DNA of 64,000 nt from JAJPKK01 sp963781195 (GTDB lineage Bacteria; Pseudomonadota; Alphaproteobacteria; Rhizobiales; Xanthobacteraceae). This document shows, piece after piece, positions 42,644 through 51,174 of this stretch (the stretch's first letter is position 1; each line of letters starts with the position of its first letter). Where the stretch lies: assembly GCA_963781195.1 (NCBI GenBank), contig CAWAEZ010000011.1, positions 806,001 through 870,000 of the forward strand, read 5' to 3'. The notes beneath the pieces were generated by a model. That model saw only the letters and a program-made list of their open reading frames with translations, was not told where the DNA came from and did not search any database. A program made the position numbers and the translations under genes.

Positions 42644-44080
42644 GTGCGGCGTCTCGAACCGGTTGGGCTCTATCGGCGGACCGCGGCGACCGCCCCCGGG
42701 ACCGGGCTTGCCGCAGCCCGCGCCGTGATCGCGCTCGCGCTTGCCGTGGCGATGGCCGCCCTCGTGCTCCTGCTCCTGCTCGTGCCTTGGGCGAAAGCCC
42801 ATGACATTCCCGCCGACGTGAGGATCAACATCTTCTTCAGACCGGCCGGAAAAACGCTCGAGCTTCTCGTCCGGCTTCCCCTCGCCTCCCTGATCGATAC
42901 CGACTTTCCGACCCGGCCGGACGGCTCCCTCGATGTCGCCCGCGCCGACGCGCCGATCCGCGGCGGCATCAAGGTCTGGCTCACCGACAACATCGACGTC
43001 TTCGAGAACGGCAAGCCGCTCGACAAGCCGCGCGTCGTCGCCGCCTTGGTGTCGCTGCCTTCCGACACGTCGTTCACCACCTTCGAGAAGGCCCGCGCCC
43101 ACGTGCTGGGGCCGCCGCTGTCAAGCGACCTCGGCCTCTACTGGAGCCAGATCTTCCTCGACGTGCTGCTCGACTATCCGATCGCATCGGATCGCTCGGA
43201 CTTCGCGGTGGACCTGCGGGTCGACCGGCTCGGCGGCGCGGTCAATACCGCCTTGCGCTTCATGCCGCCGGACGGCGCCGTGCGCGCCTTCGAGTTTCAC
43301 GGCGCGACCGGCCTCGTCTATCTCGACCCGAGCTGGAGCCAGGCGGTGCTGCGGTTCGTGGTCGAGGGCTTCTGGCACATTCTCGACGGCACCGACCATC
43401 TGTTGTTTCTCGCCTGCCTCGTCATTCCGGTGCGCCGTCTGCGTCCGCTCGTCATCATCGTGACGGCGTTCACCATCGCCCATTCGATCACCCTGTTCGC
43501 CTCGGCGTTCGGCCTGGCGCCGGCCGCGCTGTGGTTTCCGCCGCTGATCGAGACCCTGATCGCCGCCACCATCGTGTTCATGGCCATCGAGAACATCGTC
43601 GGCATCACGCCGGAGCGGCGCTGGATCTACGCGTTCTTCTTCGGACTGATCCACGGCTTCGGCTTCTCTTTCGCGCTGCGCGAGCAGCTGCAGTTCGCCG
43701 GAGACCATCTCGTGACCTCGCTGCTGGGCTTCAACTTCGGCGTCGAGATGGGGCAGCTGTGCGTCCTCATCGTCCTGGTGCCTGCTCTCAACCTGTTGTT
43801 CAGATACGTCATCGACGAGCGCCTCGGCGTGATCATCCTGTCGGTGCTGGTGGCCCACACCGGCTGGCACTGGATGATCGACCGCGGCGCGGAGCTCGCC
43901 AAATTCCCCCGCCCCGTCCTCGACACCGCCTTCTTCATCGGCCTCATGCGGTTCGGAATGGCGGTGCTGATCCTCATTGCGCTGGTGTGGCTCGCCAGCG
44001 GCTTCGTACGTCGCTTCCTCAAGGGGCAGGACGCGACGAGCCGGGTGCCCACGGCGCTTCGCTCCGCCGACCCGCCCTGA
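42644..44080 (+). CDS. HupE/UreJ-like membrane protein with periplasmic N-domain
   Basis: A 478-residue protein. The first hydrophobic segment (about 25-50, ending WAKAHD) looks like a signal, followed by a periplasmic domain (about 50-235), then six or seven helices of the HupE/UreJ type with the family signature FWHILDGTDHLLFL, IAHSITL and HGFGFSFAL; His and Asp in the first helix are candidate metal ligands. HupE/UreJ proteins are linked to nickel or metal uptake, but this longer variant with an N-terminal domain is uncharacterised. I use GTG 42644, eight bases from an AGGAG site; the frame upstream is Arg-rich with no ATG. It precedes a GST gene by 20 bp, probably co-transcribed. Confidence 0.75.
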   Translation: MRRLEPVGLYRRTAATAPGTGLAAARAVIALALAVAMAALVLLLLLVPWAKAHDIPADVRINIFFRPAGKTLELLVRLPLASLIDTDFPTRPDGSLDVARADAPIRGGIKVWLTDNIDVFENGKPLDKPRVVAALVSLPSDTSFTTFEKARAHVLGPPLSSDLGLYWSQIFLDVLLDYPIASDRSDFAVDLRVDRLGGAVNTALRFMPPDGAVRAFEFHGATGLVYLDPSWSQAVLRFVVEGFWHILDGTDHLLFLACLVIPVRRLRPLVIIVTAFTIAHSITLFASAFGLAPAALWFPPLIETLIAATIVFMAIENIVGITPERRWIYAFFFGLIHGFGFSFALREQLQFAGDHLVTSLLGFNFGVEMGQLCVLIVLVPALNLLFRYVIDERLGVIILSVLVAHTGWHWMIDRGAELAKFPRPVLDTAFFIGLMRFGMAVLILIALVWLASGFVRRFLKGQDATSRVPTALRSADPP

Positions 44081-44100
44081 CATCCCGAAGGACCGGCTCG

Positions 44101-44820
44101 ATGCTGACGCTGTACTCTTATCCGGAACTGTTCGGCCTGCCCGACAACAACCCGTTCGGACTCAAGGTCTACGCATTTCTCAAGCTCGCCGGGTTGCCGT
44201 TCCGCCACGCGCACATCTTCGACGCCAAGGCGGCGCCGCGCAGCCAGCTTCCCTACATCGACGACGACGGCCGGCATGTCGGCGACAGCGATACCATCAT
44301 TGCCTATCTCTCCGGCACCTATCGGCTGCCCATCGACGACGGCCTCACTGAAAGCCAACGCCACACCGGCCTGATGATCGGGCGCACGCTCGACGACCTC
44401 TACTGGGTGATGTCCTATTCGCGATGGAAGGACCCGGAGTTCTGGCCGCTGTTCCGCGACGCCATGCTCGGGACCCACGAGAACCTGACCGCCGCCGGGA
44501 TGGACGCTGCGCGGACGCATAACTTCGAGCGCTACCACTATCAGGGCATCGGACGGTACGAGCCGGAGGCGGTCTATCGGCGCGGCATCGCCGACCTCGG
44601 TGCGATCGCCAGCCGGATCAGCGAACACGGTTTTGTGTTCGGTCCGCAGCCCACCAGCGTCGATGCGGGCATTTACGGGTTTGTCGCCAACATCTATTTC
44701 CTGGAGATCGATACGCCGCTCCGGCAGTTCGTCAGGTCCCATCCGAGCCTCGAACGCCATTGCCTGGCGATCCATGCCGCGGTGACGCGGGCGGTGAGCG
44801 AGGGGCGGAAACGACCATGA
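44101..44820 (+). CDS. Glutathione S-transferase family protein
   Basis: A 239-residue GST-fold protein. The thioredoxin-like N-domain (1-75) begins LTLYSYPELFGLPDNNPFGLKVYAFLKLAGL and includes the cis-Pro/γ-Glu-site stretch (LPYIDDDG, GDSDTII); the all-helical C-domain follows with the family's long C-terminal helices. This pattern matches the metaxin/Fax-like GST subgroup, which often lacks classic transferase activity. ATG 44101 is a few bases after a GAAGGA site. Its stop overlaps the start of the next exported-protein gene (ATGA), and the HupE-like gene ends 20 bp upstream, so the three probably form an operon. Confidence 0.78.
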   Translation: MLTLYSYPELFGLPDNNPFGLKVYAFLKLAGLPFRHAHIFDAKAAPRSQLPYIDDDGRHVGDSDTIIAYLSGTYRLPIDDGLTESQRHTGLMIGRTLDDLYWVMSYSRWKDPEFWPLFRDAMLGTHENLTAAGMDAARTHNFERYHYQGIGRYEPEAVYRRGIADLGAIASRISEHGFVFGPQPTSVDAGIYGFVANIYFLEIDTPLRQFVRSHPSLERHCLAIHAAVTRAVSEGRKRP

Positions 44821-45092
44821 AGCGAGCGGTGCCGTTGCTGTCCTGTCTCCTGCTTGTCGCCGCCGCGGCCCACGCGCGCGCTGAGACGGGTGGCCCCATT
44901 GGGGTCGAAGCGGCGGTCGAGGCGCCCGTCATGCTGGCCGCCGCGGGCGGTCACGACAGCGTGGGAGGTCTCCTGCCGCTGCCCCTTTGGCCGCCCTATC
45001 GCCCACGCGTGGTCCAGCCGGCATCGTCGCAGCCGTGGCGGCACCCGGGCAAGTGGCGGCACGCGGGCAAAAAGTGCGCGGCGCCCTGCTGA
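44817..45092 (+). CDS. Small exported protein coupled to the GST gene, unknown function
   Basis: A 91-residue precursor with a signal peptide (cleaved near ARAET). The mature part is Ala/Gly/Pro/His/Trp-rich, with a proline-rich centre (PLPLWPPYRPRV), a basic Trp-His segment (QPWRHPGKWRHAGKK) and two C-terminal cysteines; possibly a metal- or wall-associated small protein. Its start codon overlaps the GST stop (ATGA), so it is translated with it. Family not recognised. Confidence 0.55.
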   Translation: MKRAVPLLSCLLLVAAAAHARAETGGPIGVEAAVEAPVMLAAAGGHDSVGGLLPLPLWPPYRPRVVQPASSQPWRHPGKWRHAGKKCAAPC

Positions 45093-45236
45093 TCTCGTCG
45101 CAATTAAAGGGCCGTCGATCGGTTGGACACGTCCGGCAGGACGGGACGCCGAATGTCGAGCGAACCGGGGACCCTTTCGAACCGACCGTTTGGGCGTGGC
45201 ACTGACCCCGAATCGACGGGCAAGCGCCGCCTGCGA

Positions 45237-45686
45237 TTACGTCACGGAACCTTCGTCATAGGCGATGCCGAGCTGCGACAGCCCCTCCTCGAGATAGTCC
45301 GACAGCAACGGCATCCCGAGCAGGTAGGACGCGGTGCGGCCATTGTGCGCGCGCCCCGCCTCGGCGCGGAGATCGTCCCACTCGTCGAGGCCGCCGTCGC
45401 CACGGCCGAGCCAGGCGAGCGTCACGAGATCGACCTGCTCATCGATGTTGAGCGCGAAGATCGCCGCCCGCAATTCGGTGACCACCGGATCGTCGCTGTG
45501 ATCCTCGAGCACCGAAAGCATCCCGTCGTCGGACGCGTTCGATCCGGAGTCCGGATCGGTGACGACGTCCTTCACGTCGAACTCCCGCGCCTTGGCGATG
45601 ATGTAGGAAACCTTCTCCGGCGAAATCGCGAGCGTGGGGGTGCGCGGAGCGCGGGGCGGCGTCGCGGATCGGGATCGAGCGTTCAT
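45237..45686 (-). CDS. DUF3775 domain protein
   Basis: A 149-residue cytosolic protein. The DUF3775 core starts LAISPEKVSYIIAKAREFDVK, includes a short Ser/Asp-rich variable stretch, then VTELRAAIFALNIDEQVDLVTLAWLGRGDGG and TASYLLGMPLLSDYLEEGL, the recognisable family segments. The role of DUF3775 is not known. A GAGGAG site five bases before ATG 45686 supports the start; a longer frame to 45812 is Arg/Ala-rich without family content. The small coding end meets a 145-bp gap after the GST operon on the opposite strand. Confidence 0.8.
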   Translation of the reverse strand: MNARSRSATPPRAPRTPTLAISPEKVSYIIAKAREFDVKDVVTDPDSGSNASDDGMLSVLEDHSDDPVVTELRAAIFALNIDEQVDLVTLAWLGRGDGGLDEWDDLRAEAGRAHNGRTASYLLGMPLLSDYLEEGLSQLGIAYDEGSVT

Positions 45687-45875
45687 GTCTCCTCGCTTTG
45701 CTGGTCTGGTCGCGTAACGACTACTTGATCGGGCACCCCGCGGGAATGCGGCACAGGCGACGTCGCCACGAGCAACTCCCGCAGAAACGCTTTCAGCGTC
45801 GAAAGAGTTCAATGGCAGCAGACCGCGCGGCCGGCGTTGACATGGCGCAACCGGCCGGGCGCGCCCAGACGCGGA

Positions 45876-46238
45876 CTACGTCTCGGCCGCCCGATAGGCT
45901 GCCTCGTCCATCAGCCCGTCGAGCTGCTTCGGGTCTGCGATCCTGATCTTGAACAGCCAGCCGTCATGCGCGGGCGAGGCGTTGACGAGGCCGGGCTGCG
46001 CCGCCGCGACCTCGTTGACCGCCACGACCTCGCCGCCAACCGGCGCCACCACATCGGCCGCGGCCTTGACGGATTCGATCGTGCAGGCGGTATCGCCCTT
46101 TTCCAGAAGGTCACCGACCTTCGGCAGCGCGACGGCCACGATGTCGCCGAGCTTCTCCTGGGCGAACGGCGTGATGCCGACGGTGCCGATGGCGCCGTCG
46201 ACGCGAATCCATTCGTGGTCGCAGGTGTATCTGATCAT
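45876..46238 (-). CDS. gcvH: Glycine cleavage system H-like lipoyl protein
   Basis: A 120-residue protein of the GcvH family with the lipoyl-lysine motif IESVKAA (Lys58), the leading HEWIRVDG, GITPFAQEKLGDIV and the C-terminal WLFKIRIAD. GcvH carries the aminomethyl group on lipoate between GcvP, GcvT and GcvL, in the mitochondrial-type glycine cleavage complex. Length is close to the usual 125-130. No gcvT or gcvP lies in the window, so this may be a paralogue used for lipoate relay (as in lipoylation of other dehydrogenases) or the partner genes are remote. Start ATG 46238. Confidence 0.82.
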   Translation of the reverse strand: MIRYTCDHEWIRVDGAIGTVGITPFAQEKLGDIVAVALPKVGDLLEKGDTACTIESVKAAADVVAPVGGEVVAVNEVAAAQPGLVNASPAHDGWLFKIRIADPKQLDGLMDEAAYRAAET

Positions 46239-46607
46239 CGGCCTCTCCCGGCAAACCCGACCCGGGATCGCCAAGCTGTTCCGCAGCGAGTACCTGTACC
46301 ACCACTTCGGCGACGGGCGACGGGCGGCGGGCGACGGTGCCGCAATGTCCGGCTAGGGCTTGCGCGGCTTCACCCTCAAGGAGTTCCGCGCCGCCGCCTT
46401 CGGGACACGCTCCGGCGCCGGCCCGCTGTCGGTGCACCGCGGAGCAGCGAAGCCCCGGCCCCCTGCGTTGCCGACGTACGAAATGGACCTGTTGCCCGCA
46501 ATTCCCCGTTGTTTGCGCCGATCGTCCGGGTTGACGGCCCGGCGCCGCCGCTATCTCAATCGCAGAAGTTCGGACCGCCCTCCGAAGTCCCCCCGCTCGG
46601 TCAGGCC
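46239..46607. other. Intergenic region between gcvH and the antiporter gene
   Basis: About 370 bp of high-GC DNA with open frames on both strands that show no family pattern. The divergent promoters of gcvH and the antiporter gene should lie here. Nothing else is supported. Confidence 0.35.
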
Positions 46608-48218
46608 ATGCAGACCTATTCCATCCTCATCTTCATTCTCGTGACGGTGGCGATCGTCGCCATTGCGGCGAACCGCACCCGGATCCCCGCCGCCATCCTC
46701 CTCGTCGTGGTCGGGCTCCTGGTGTCGCTGCTGCCGGGGCTGCCGCGGGTCGAGCTGTCGCCGGAGCTGGTGCTGCTCCTCGTGGTGCCGCCGCTGATCT
46801 ATTCCGCCGGCGTCGCCATGAGCTGGCGCGAGTTCCGCTACAACATCCGCTCGATCAGCCTGCTCGCCTTCGGCGGGGTCACCTTCACCACCGTCGCGGT
46901 GGCCGCCGTCGTGCATTTCCTGCTCGGGTGGGACTGGTCGGTCGGCTTCGTGCTGGGCGCGATCATCTCGCCGCCCGACGAGGTCGCGCCGATGGCGATC
47001 GCACGACGGCTCGGCATGCCGCGGCGGACCATGGTCGTCATCGAGGGCGAAGGGCTCGCCAATGATGCCACGGCGCTGATCCTCTACCGCTTCGCCGTGG
47101 CCGCGGTGTCGCTCGGCACGTTTTCGTTCGGCTCCGCCGTGCTCGTGTTCGTCGCCATCATCGCCGGTGAAATCGCGTTCGGCCTCGCGATCGGTTACCT
47201 CAGCCTGCGGCTGCGCCGCTGGGCGAAGGACGCGCGGGTCGAGATCATCCTCTCGCTGCTCACGCCGTTCGCCGCCTACTGGCCGCCCGAGGCGCTCGGC
47301 GGCTCCGGCGTCCTCGCCACCGTGGTGTGCGGGCTCTACATCAGCTGGAACGGACCGCTGCTCATCCCGAGCCATACCCGGCTCCAGGGCATCTTCTTCT
47401 GGGACCTCTTCATTTTCCTGCTCGAAGGCGGCCTGTTCCTGCTCACCGGCCTCGAAGCGCGGCCGCTGCTCGACCGCGTCGACCAGGTTACCGCGACCGA
47501 ATTCGCGGTCGCCGCGCTGGTGACGACCGTGGCTGTGGTGGTGGCGCGCTTCATGTGGGTGTTTCCCTCGCTCTACCTGCCGCGGCTGCTGCTGCCGTCG
47601 GTGCGCCGGGCCGACCCCTACCCGATCTGGCAGCGGCCGTTTCTGGTGTCGTTCTTCGGCGTTCGCGGCATCGTTTCGCTCGCCGCCGCGCTGGCGCTGC
47701 CGCTGACCACCGCTACCGGCATGCCGTTCCCGCACCGCGACCTCATCATCCTGCTGACCTTCTGGGTCATCCTGATCACGCTCGTCGGCGAAGGCCTCGC
47801 GCTGCCCACGGTGCTGCGCTGGCTCGGGCTCGGCAAGATCGTCGAGGCCGAGCAGAAGGAAGAGCGCGATGCCGAGCTCGCCGCGCGACGCTCGGCCATC
47901 AATGCCGTGCTGAGCCGCCTCGACGAACTCGCCCGCGAGCGCGCGCTTCCCCCCTCGGTGGTCGACGGCCTGCGCACCCACCATCTCTCTCGGCTCAACC
48001 GCGCCGAGGCGATCGAGAAGGCGGAGGTGAGCGAGTTCGTGGCACTGCACGACGAAATCGAGCAGCAGCTCATCGACACCGAGCGCCAGCACATTTTCGA
48101 TCAACTCGAGCGCGGCGAACTGATCGACGAGGCACGGCGCCACATCGAACGCGAGCTCGACCTGCGCGAGGCCTCCCTGCTGCGCAACATTCCCGGCGCC
48201 GTCAATCACGAGGGCTGA
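46608..48218 (+). CDS. CPA1-family Na+/H+ antiporter with regulatory C-terminus
   Basis: A 536-residue cation/proton antiporter with about twelve helices (to about residue 405) and a charged cytosolic C-terminal domain (about 415-536) predicted helical with many Arg/Glu. Conserved functional sequences are SPPDEVAP (the region of the conserved Asp pair) and EGEGLANDATALIL, plus GGLFLLTGLE and FGVRGIVSLAAALALP. It should exchange Na+ or K+ for protons at the inner membrane, helping pH and salt tolerance. The start ATG 46608 has no strong ribosome-binding site. The large C-terminus may sense ligands or pH. Confidence 0.85.
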   Translation: MQTYSILIFILVTVAIVAIAANRTRIPAAILLVVVGLLVSLLPGLPRVELSPELVLLLVVPPLIYSAGVAMSWREFRYNIRSISLLAFGGVTFTTVAVAAVVHFLLGWDWSVGFVLGAIISPPDEVAPMAIARRLGMPRRTMVVIEGEGLANDATALILYRFAVAAVSLGTFSFGSAVLVFVAIIAGEIAFGLAIGYLSLRLRRWAKDARVEIILSLLTPFAAYWPPEALGGSGVLATVVCGLYISWNGPLLIPSHTRLQGIFFWDLFIFLLEGGLFLLTGLEARPLLDRVDQVTATEFAVAALVTTVAVVVARFMWVFPSLYLPRLLLPSVRRADPYPIWQRPFLVSFFGVRGIVSLAAALALPLTTATGMPFPHRDLIILLTFWVILITLVGEGLALPTVLRWLGLGKIVEAEQKEERDAELAARRSAINAVLSRLDELARERALPPSVVDGLRTHHLSRLNRAEAIEKAEVSEFVALHDEIEQQLIDTERQHIFDQLERGELIDEARRHIERELDLREASLLRNIPGAVNHEG

Positions 48219-48338
48219 GGAGGCACGCTCAACTCGAACCGAAAGACACGGGGTGGAGATCGAGGGGCAGTCGGATCCCCACCCCGGCCCTCCCCCGAAG
48301 CAAACCGGCAGGAGGGAGTAGGCCGGATGGAAGCCTCC

Positions 48339-48758
48339 CTAGTAGCAGAGATATCTCCAGCTCCATCCCCACGGCGTCCAAACCCGGCCGTAGCAACCGT
48401 CGTATCCATAGGGAATGCCGCCACCGACGAAGGCGAAGCGGCGGCGCGCAAAGTGGCCGTAGAAGCCCGGCCGCCCGTAGGCGACGCCACCCGCGGGATG
48501 GAAAGCATAACCGGACCGCGTCGCGAACCCGACGCCACCACCGTGGCCAAATCCGCCAGCATGACCAAACCCGGAGCCGCCGCCAAATCCTCCAGCGTGG
48601 CCGCCGCCGAACCCGCCGCCCCCGTGACCGCCTCCCCCGCCGTGACCTCCACCTCCCCCGTGGCCGCCGCCACCGCCGCGGGCCCAGGCCACGCCCGAGA
48701 CCGACCCCACAGCCAGAACCGCAGCGGCGGCGACGGCGATCATCTTTGCACGCACCAT
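48339..48758 (-). CDS. Exported Gly/His-rich protein
   Basis: A 139-residue precursor with a signal peptide (cleaved near AWARG) and a mature part dominated by glycine with His (GGGGGHGGGGGHGG, GHAGGFGGG, FGHGG) followed by an aromatic, Gly/Tyr/Trp-rich tail ending in WRYLCY. It is likely an exported, possibly metal-binding low-complexity protein; similar ones are frequent in Rhizobiales and their functions are unknown. A GGAGGA site five bases before ATG 48758 gives a firm start. It lies divergently beside an OmpR-type regulator. Confidence 0.65.
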   Translation of the reverse strand: MVRAKMIAVAAAAVLAVGSVSGVAWARGGGGGHGGGGGHGGGGGHGGGGFGGGHAGGFGGGSGFGHAGGFGHGGGVGFATRSGYAFHPAGGVAYGRPGFYGHFARRRFAFVGGGIPYGYDGCYGRVWTPWGWSWRYLCY

Positions 48759-49032
48759 GGTGTTCCTCCATTCGTTGCGACGACGACGCATCCCTGCCGA
48801 GGCGAACGCGGCCCATCCACGCTGCATCGAAAGCGGCCCGTCATTCCCCCGCATGCGAGTACGCAAAACCCGGTCTCGCGTTTTTACGGCAGTGGAACGG
48901 CGCGCTGGATTCGCATTAGGCCCGCGCCGCCGAATACTCAAATTACGAATGCGACAGTTCCTGACGAATAAGTTAGTTTTCGCGCCCGGGCCGGATGCTA
49001 GAATGGGTCATCTCGATCCGGAGATGAAAGCC

Positions 49033-49725
49033 ATGACGGACGGGCGACGCCGCGTTCTCGTCATCGAGGACGATCAGGAGACCGCCGCACAGCTCGCGGA
49101 AACGCTGGCGAGCAGCGGTTATGCCGTCGATCTCGCCACCGACGGCGACCAGGGCGTTCGCCGCGCCGCCGCCGCGGACTACGCCGTCATGACGATCGAC
49201 CGCATGCTGCCGCGTGTCGACGGCATCACCGTCATCCGGCGGCTGCGCGAGACCGGCATCGTGACCCCCGCTCTCATCATCAGCGCGCTCGGCGAGATCG
49301 ACGAGCGCGTGCGCGGCCTGCGCGCCGGCGGCGACGACTATCTCGTCAAGCCGTTCGCCTTCGCGGAGATGCTGGCGCGGGTCGACGCGCTGGCGCGGCG
49401 CAGCGCGACGGTGATGCAGGAAACCGTGCTGCGCGTCGGCGATCTCAAGATCGATCTCGTCTCGCGCGCGGTGAGCCGCAAGGGCCGCGGCATCGAGCTC
49501 CTGCCGCGCGAGTTTCAGGTGCTGGAATATCTCGTGCGCAACCAGGGCCAGGCGGTCCCCCGGGCCATGCTGCTGCAGCACGTCTGGGACCTGCACTTCG
49601 ATCCCACCACCAACATCATCGACGTCTATGTCGGCCGGGTGCGCCGCAAGGTCGACGACCGCCAGGACTATCCGCTCATTCACACCGTTCGTGGCGTCGG
49701 GTTCTGCGTCCGTGCTCCTTGCTGA
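49033..49725 (+). CDS. OmpR-family response regulator (sensor-kinase partner)
   Basis: A 230-residue regulator. The receiver (4-118) has IEDD at its start, a phosphorylatable Asp in VMTIDRMLPRVDG, Ser in IISALG and Lys in YLVKPF; the DNA-binding winged helix (about 133-225) is of the Trans_reg_C type with LPREFQVLEYLVRNQGQ and TVRGVGFCV. ATG 49033 follows a GGAG site nine bases upstream; ATG 49003 or 49024 are alternatives. It overlaps its kinase gene by 14 bases, so the two are one operon. The organisation resembles PhoP/PhoQ- or QseB/QseC-type pairs; the stimulus is unknown. Confidence 0.9.
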   Translation: MTDGRRRVLVIEDDQETAAQLAETLASSGYAVDLATDGDQGVRRAAAADYAVMTIDRMLPRVDGITVIRRLRETGIVTPALIISALGEIDERVRGLRAGGDDYLVKPFAFAEMLARVDALARRSATVMQETVLRVGDLKIDLVSRAVSRKGRGIELLPREFQVLEYLVRNQGQAVPRAMLLQHVWDLHFDPTTNIIDVYVGRVRRKVDDRQDYPLIHTVRGVGFCVRAPC

Positions 49726-51088
49726 GACCCTGCGTTCCTCGACGCTCAGGCTGGCGCTGATCTCGATCGGAATCTTCGGCGCCGCGGTCGTCGCGCTGTT
49801 CAGTTACGTCTACTGGTCCGCCGCATCCTATGTGCAGGTGCTCTCGGACCGCGACATCACCGCCGAGCAGGCCGTGTTGAAGAAGGCGTTCGACGACGGC
49901 GGCCGCGACGCGCTGATCGCCGCGATCGGCCGGCACATCGAGGGCGGCCGGCTCGAAGGTGGTCGCTATCTCCTCGCCGACGCCGCATTCGCCCCGCTTG
50001 CCGGCGATCTCAAGGCCTGGCCGACGGCCCTGAAGAAGCCGCGGGAATGGGAAACCCTCCCCGCCGCAGACGGGGCCTCGGGCAGTCCGCACCTGCTCCG
50101 CGCTCATGTCGTCAACCTCGCCGACGGCTCTCACCTGCTGGTGGGAAAGGACATCGACGATCTGCGCAGCCTGGCGGCGCGGATCAACACCGCGCTCGCC
50201 CTCGGCATCCTCATGGTGTTCGTGCTCGCGGGCGTGGTGAGCGTCTATGTCACGCGCCGCACCGTCGGGCGCATCGAGACGATCAACGCGACCAGCCGGT
50301 CGATCATGCAGAGCGATCTCGGCAAGCGCATTCCCCTGCGCGGCACCCATGACGAATGGGATCTGCTCGCGCGGAACCTCAACCTGATGCTCGACCGGAT
50401 CGAAGCCTTGATGGGAGAGGTCAAGCAGGCCACTGACAACGTCGCCCACGACCTGCGCACGCCGCTCACGCGCATGCGCGGGCGTCTGGAAAAGGCATTC
50501 GGTCGGCCGCGCGACGAAGCGAACGATCAGACGTTGATCGGCGATACCATTGCAGAACTCGATTCCGTCCTCGCCATGTTCGCCTCGCTCACGCGGATTT
50601 CGCAGATCGAGGCCAATGTCCGCACCGCCGCGTTCCGCGCCGTGGACCTCGCCGAGCTCGCGAGCGAGGTCGTGGAGCTGTTCGATGCCGCGGCCGAGGA
50701 CGGCGGGGTCGCGTTGCAGACCGAAGGCGCGCTCCCGGCCTATGTCAGGGGCGACCGCGACCTCCTGTTCGATGCCGTGTCGAACCTCGTCGACAATGCC
50801 ATCAAGCATGGCCGGGCGGCCGGCCACGTTACGGTCGCGGTCGCGCAGGCGAGCGACGAGATCGAGATCTCCGTCCGCGACGACGGCCCGGGTATTCCGA
50901 GCCAGGAATGCGGGCATGTGCTCAAGCGCTTCTATCGCCTGGAACGCAGCCGGCGGACGCCGGGCAACGGCCTCGGCCTCAGCCTCGTCGCGGCGGTGGC
51001 GCGGCTGCACGGCGCCGACATCGAGATGACCGACAACGCCCCGGGCCTCAACTTCCGCCTGCGGTTTCCCCGATCGTTGGCGCTGTGA
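49712..51088 (+). CDS. Sensor histidine kinase (two-helix membrane sensor)
   Basis: A 458-residue kinase beginning at GTG 49712, within the end of the preceding regulator gene. It has two transmembrane helices (about 10-35 and 158-182) enclosing a periplasmic sensor of about 120 residues, HAMP (about 183-235), HisKA (phospho-His about 251, DNVAHDLRTPLTR) and HATPase_c domains (N-box LVDNAIKHG, G1 RDDGPGIP, G2 GNGLGLSL). It should phosphorylate the OmpR-family regulator. The conserved family is of the EnvZ/QseC class. No obvious target gene is adjacent. Confidence 0.9.
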   Translation: MLLAETLRSSTLRLALISIGIFGAAVVALFSYVYWSAASYVQVLSDRDITAEQAVLKKAFDDGGRDALIAAIGRHIEGGRLEGGRYLLADAAFAPLAGDLKAWPTALKKPREWETLPAADGASGSPHLLRAHVVNLADGSHLLVGKDIDDLRSLAARINTALALGILMVFVLAGVVSVYVTRRTVGRIETINATSRSIMQSDLGKRIPLRGTHDEWDLLARNLNLMLDRIEALMGEVKQATDNVAHDLRTPLTRMRGRLEKAFGRPRDEANDQTLIGDTIAELDSVLAMFASLTRISQIEANVRTAAFRAVDLAELASEVVELFDAAAEDGGVALQTEGALPAYVRGDRDLLFDAVSNLVDNAIKHGRAAGHVTVAVAQASDEIEISVRDDGPGIPSQECGHVLKRFYRLERSRRTPGNGLGLSLVAAVARLHGADIEMTDNAPGLNFRLRFPRSLAL

Positions 51089-51174
51089 CAGGCCGCGACC
51101 GGCGCCGTGCCGCCATCGCGCGACGGCGCACCCGAGGACGCGGCCTCACCACTCAAGCGCCCAGCCACCCCAGA

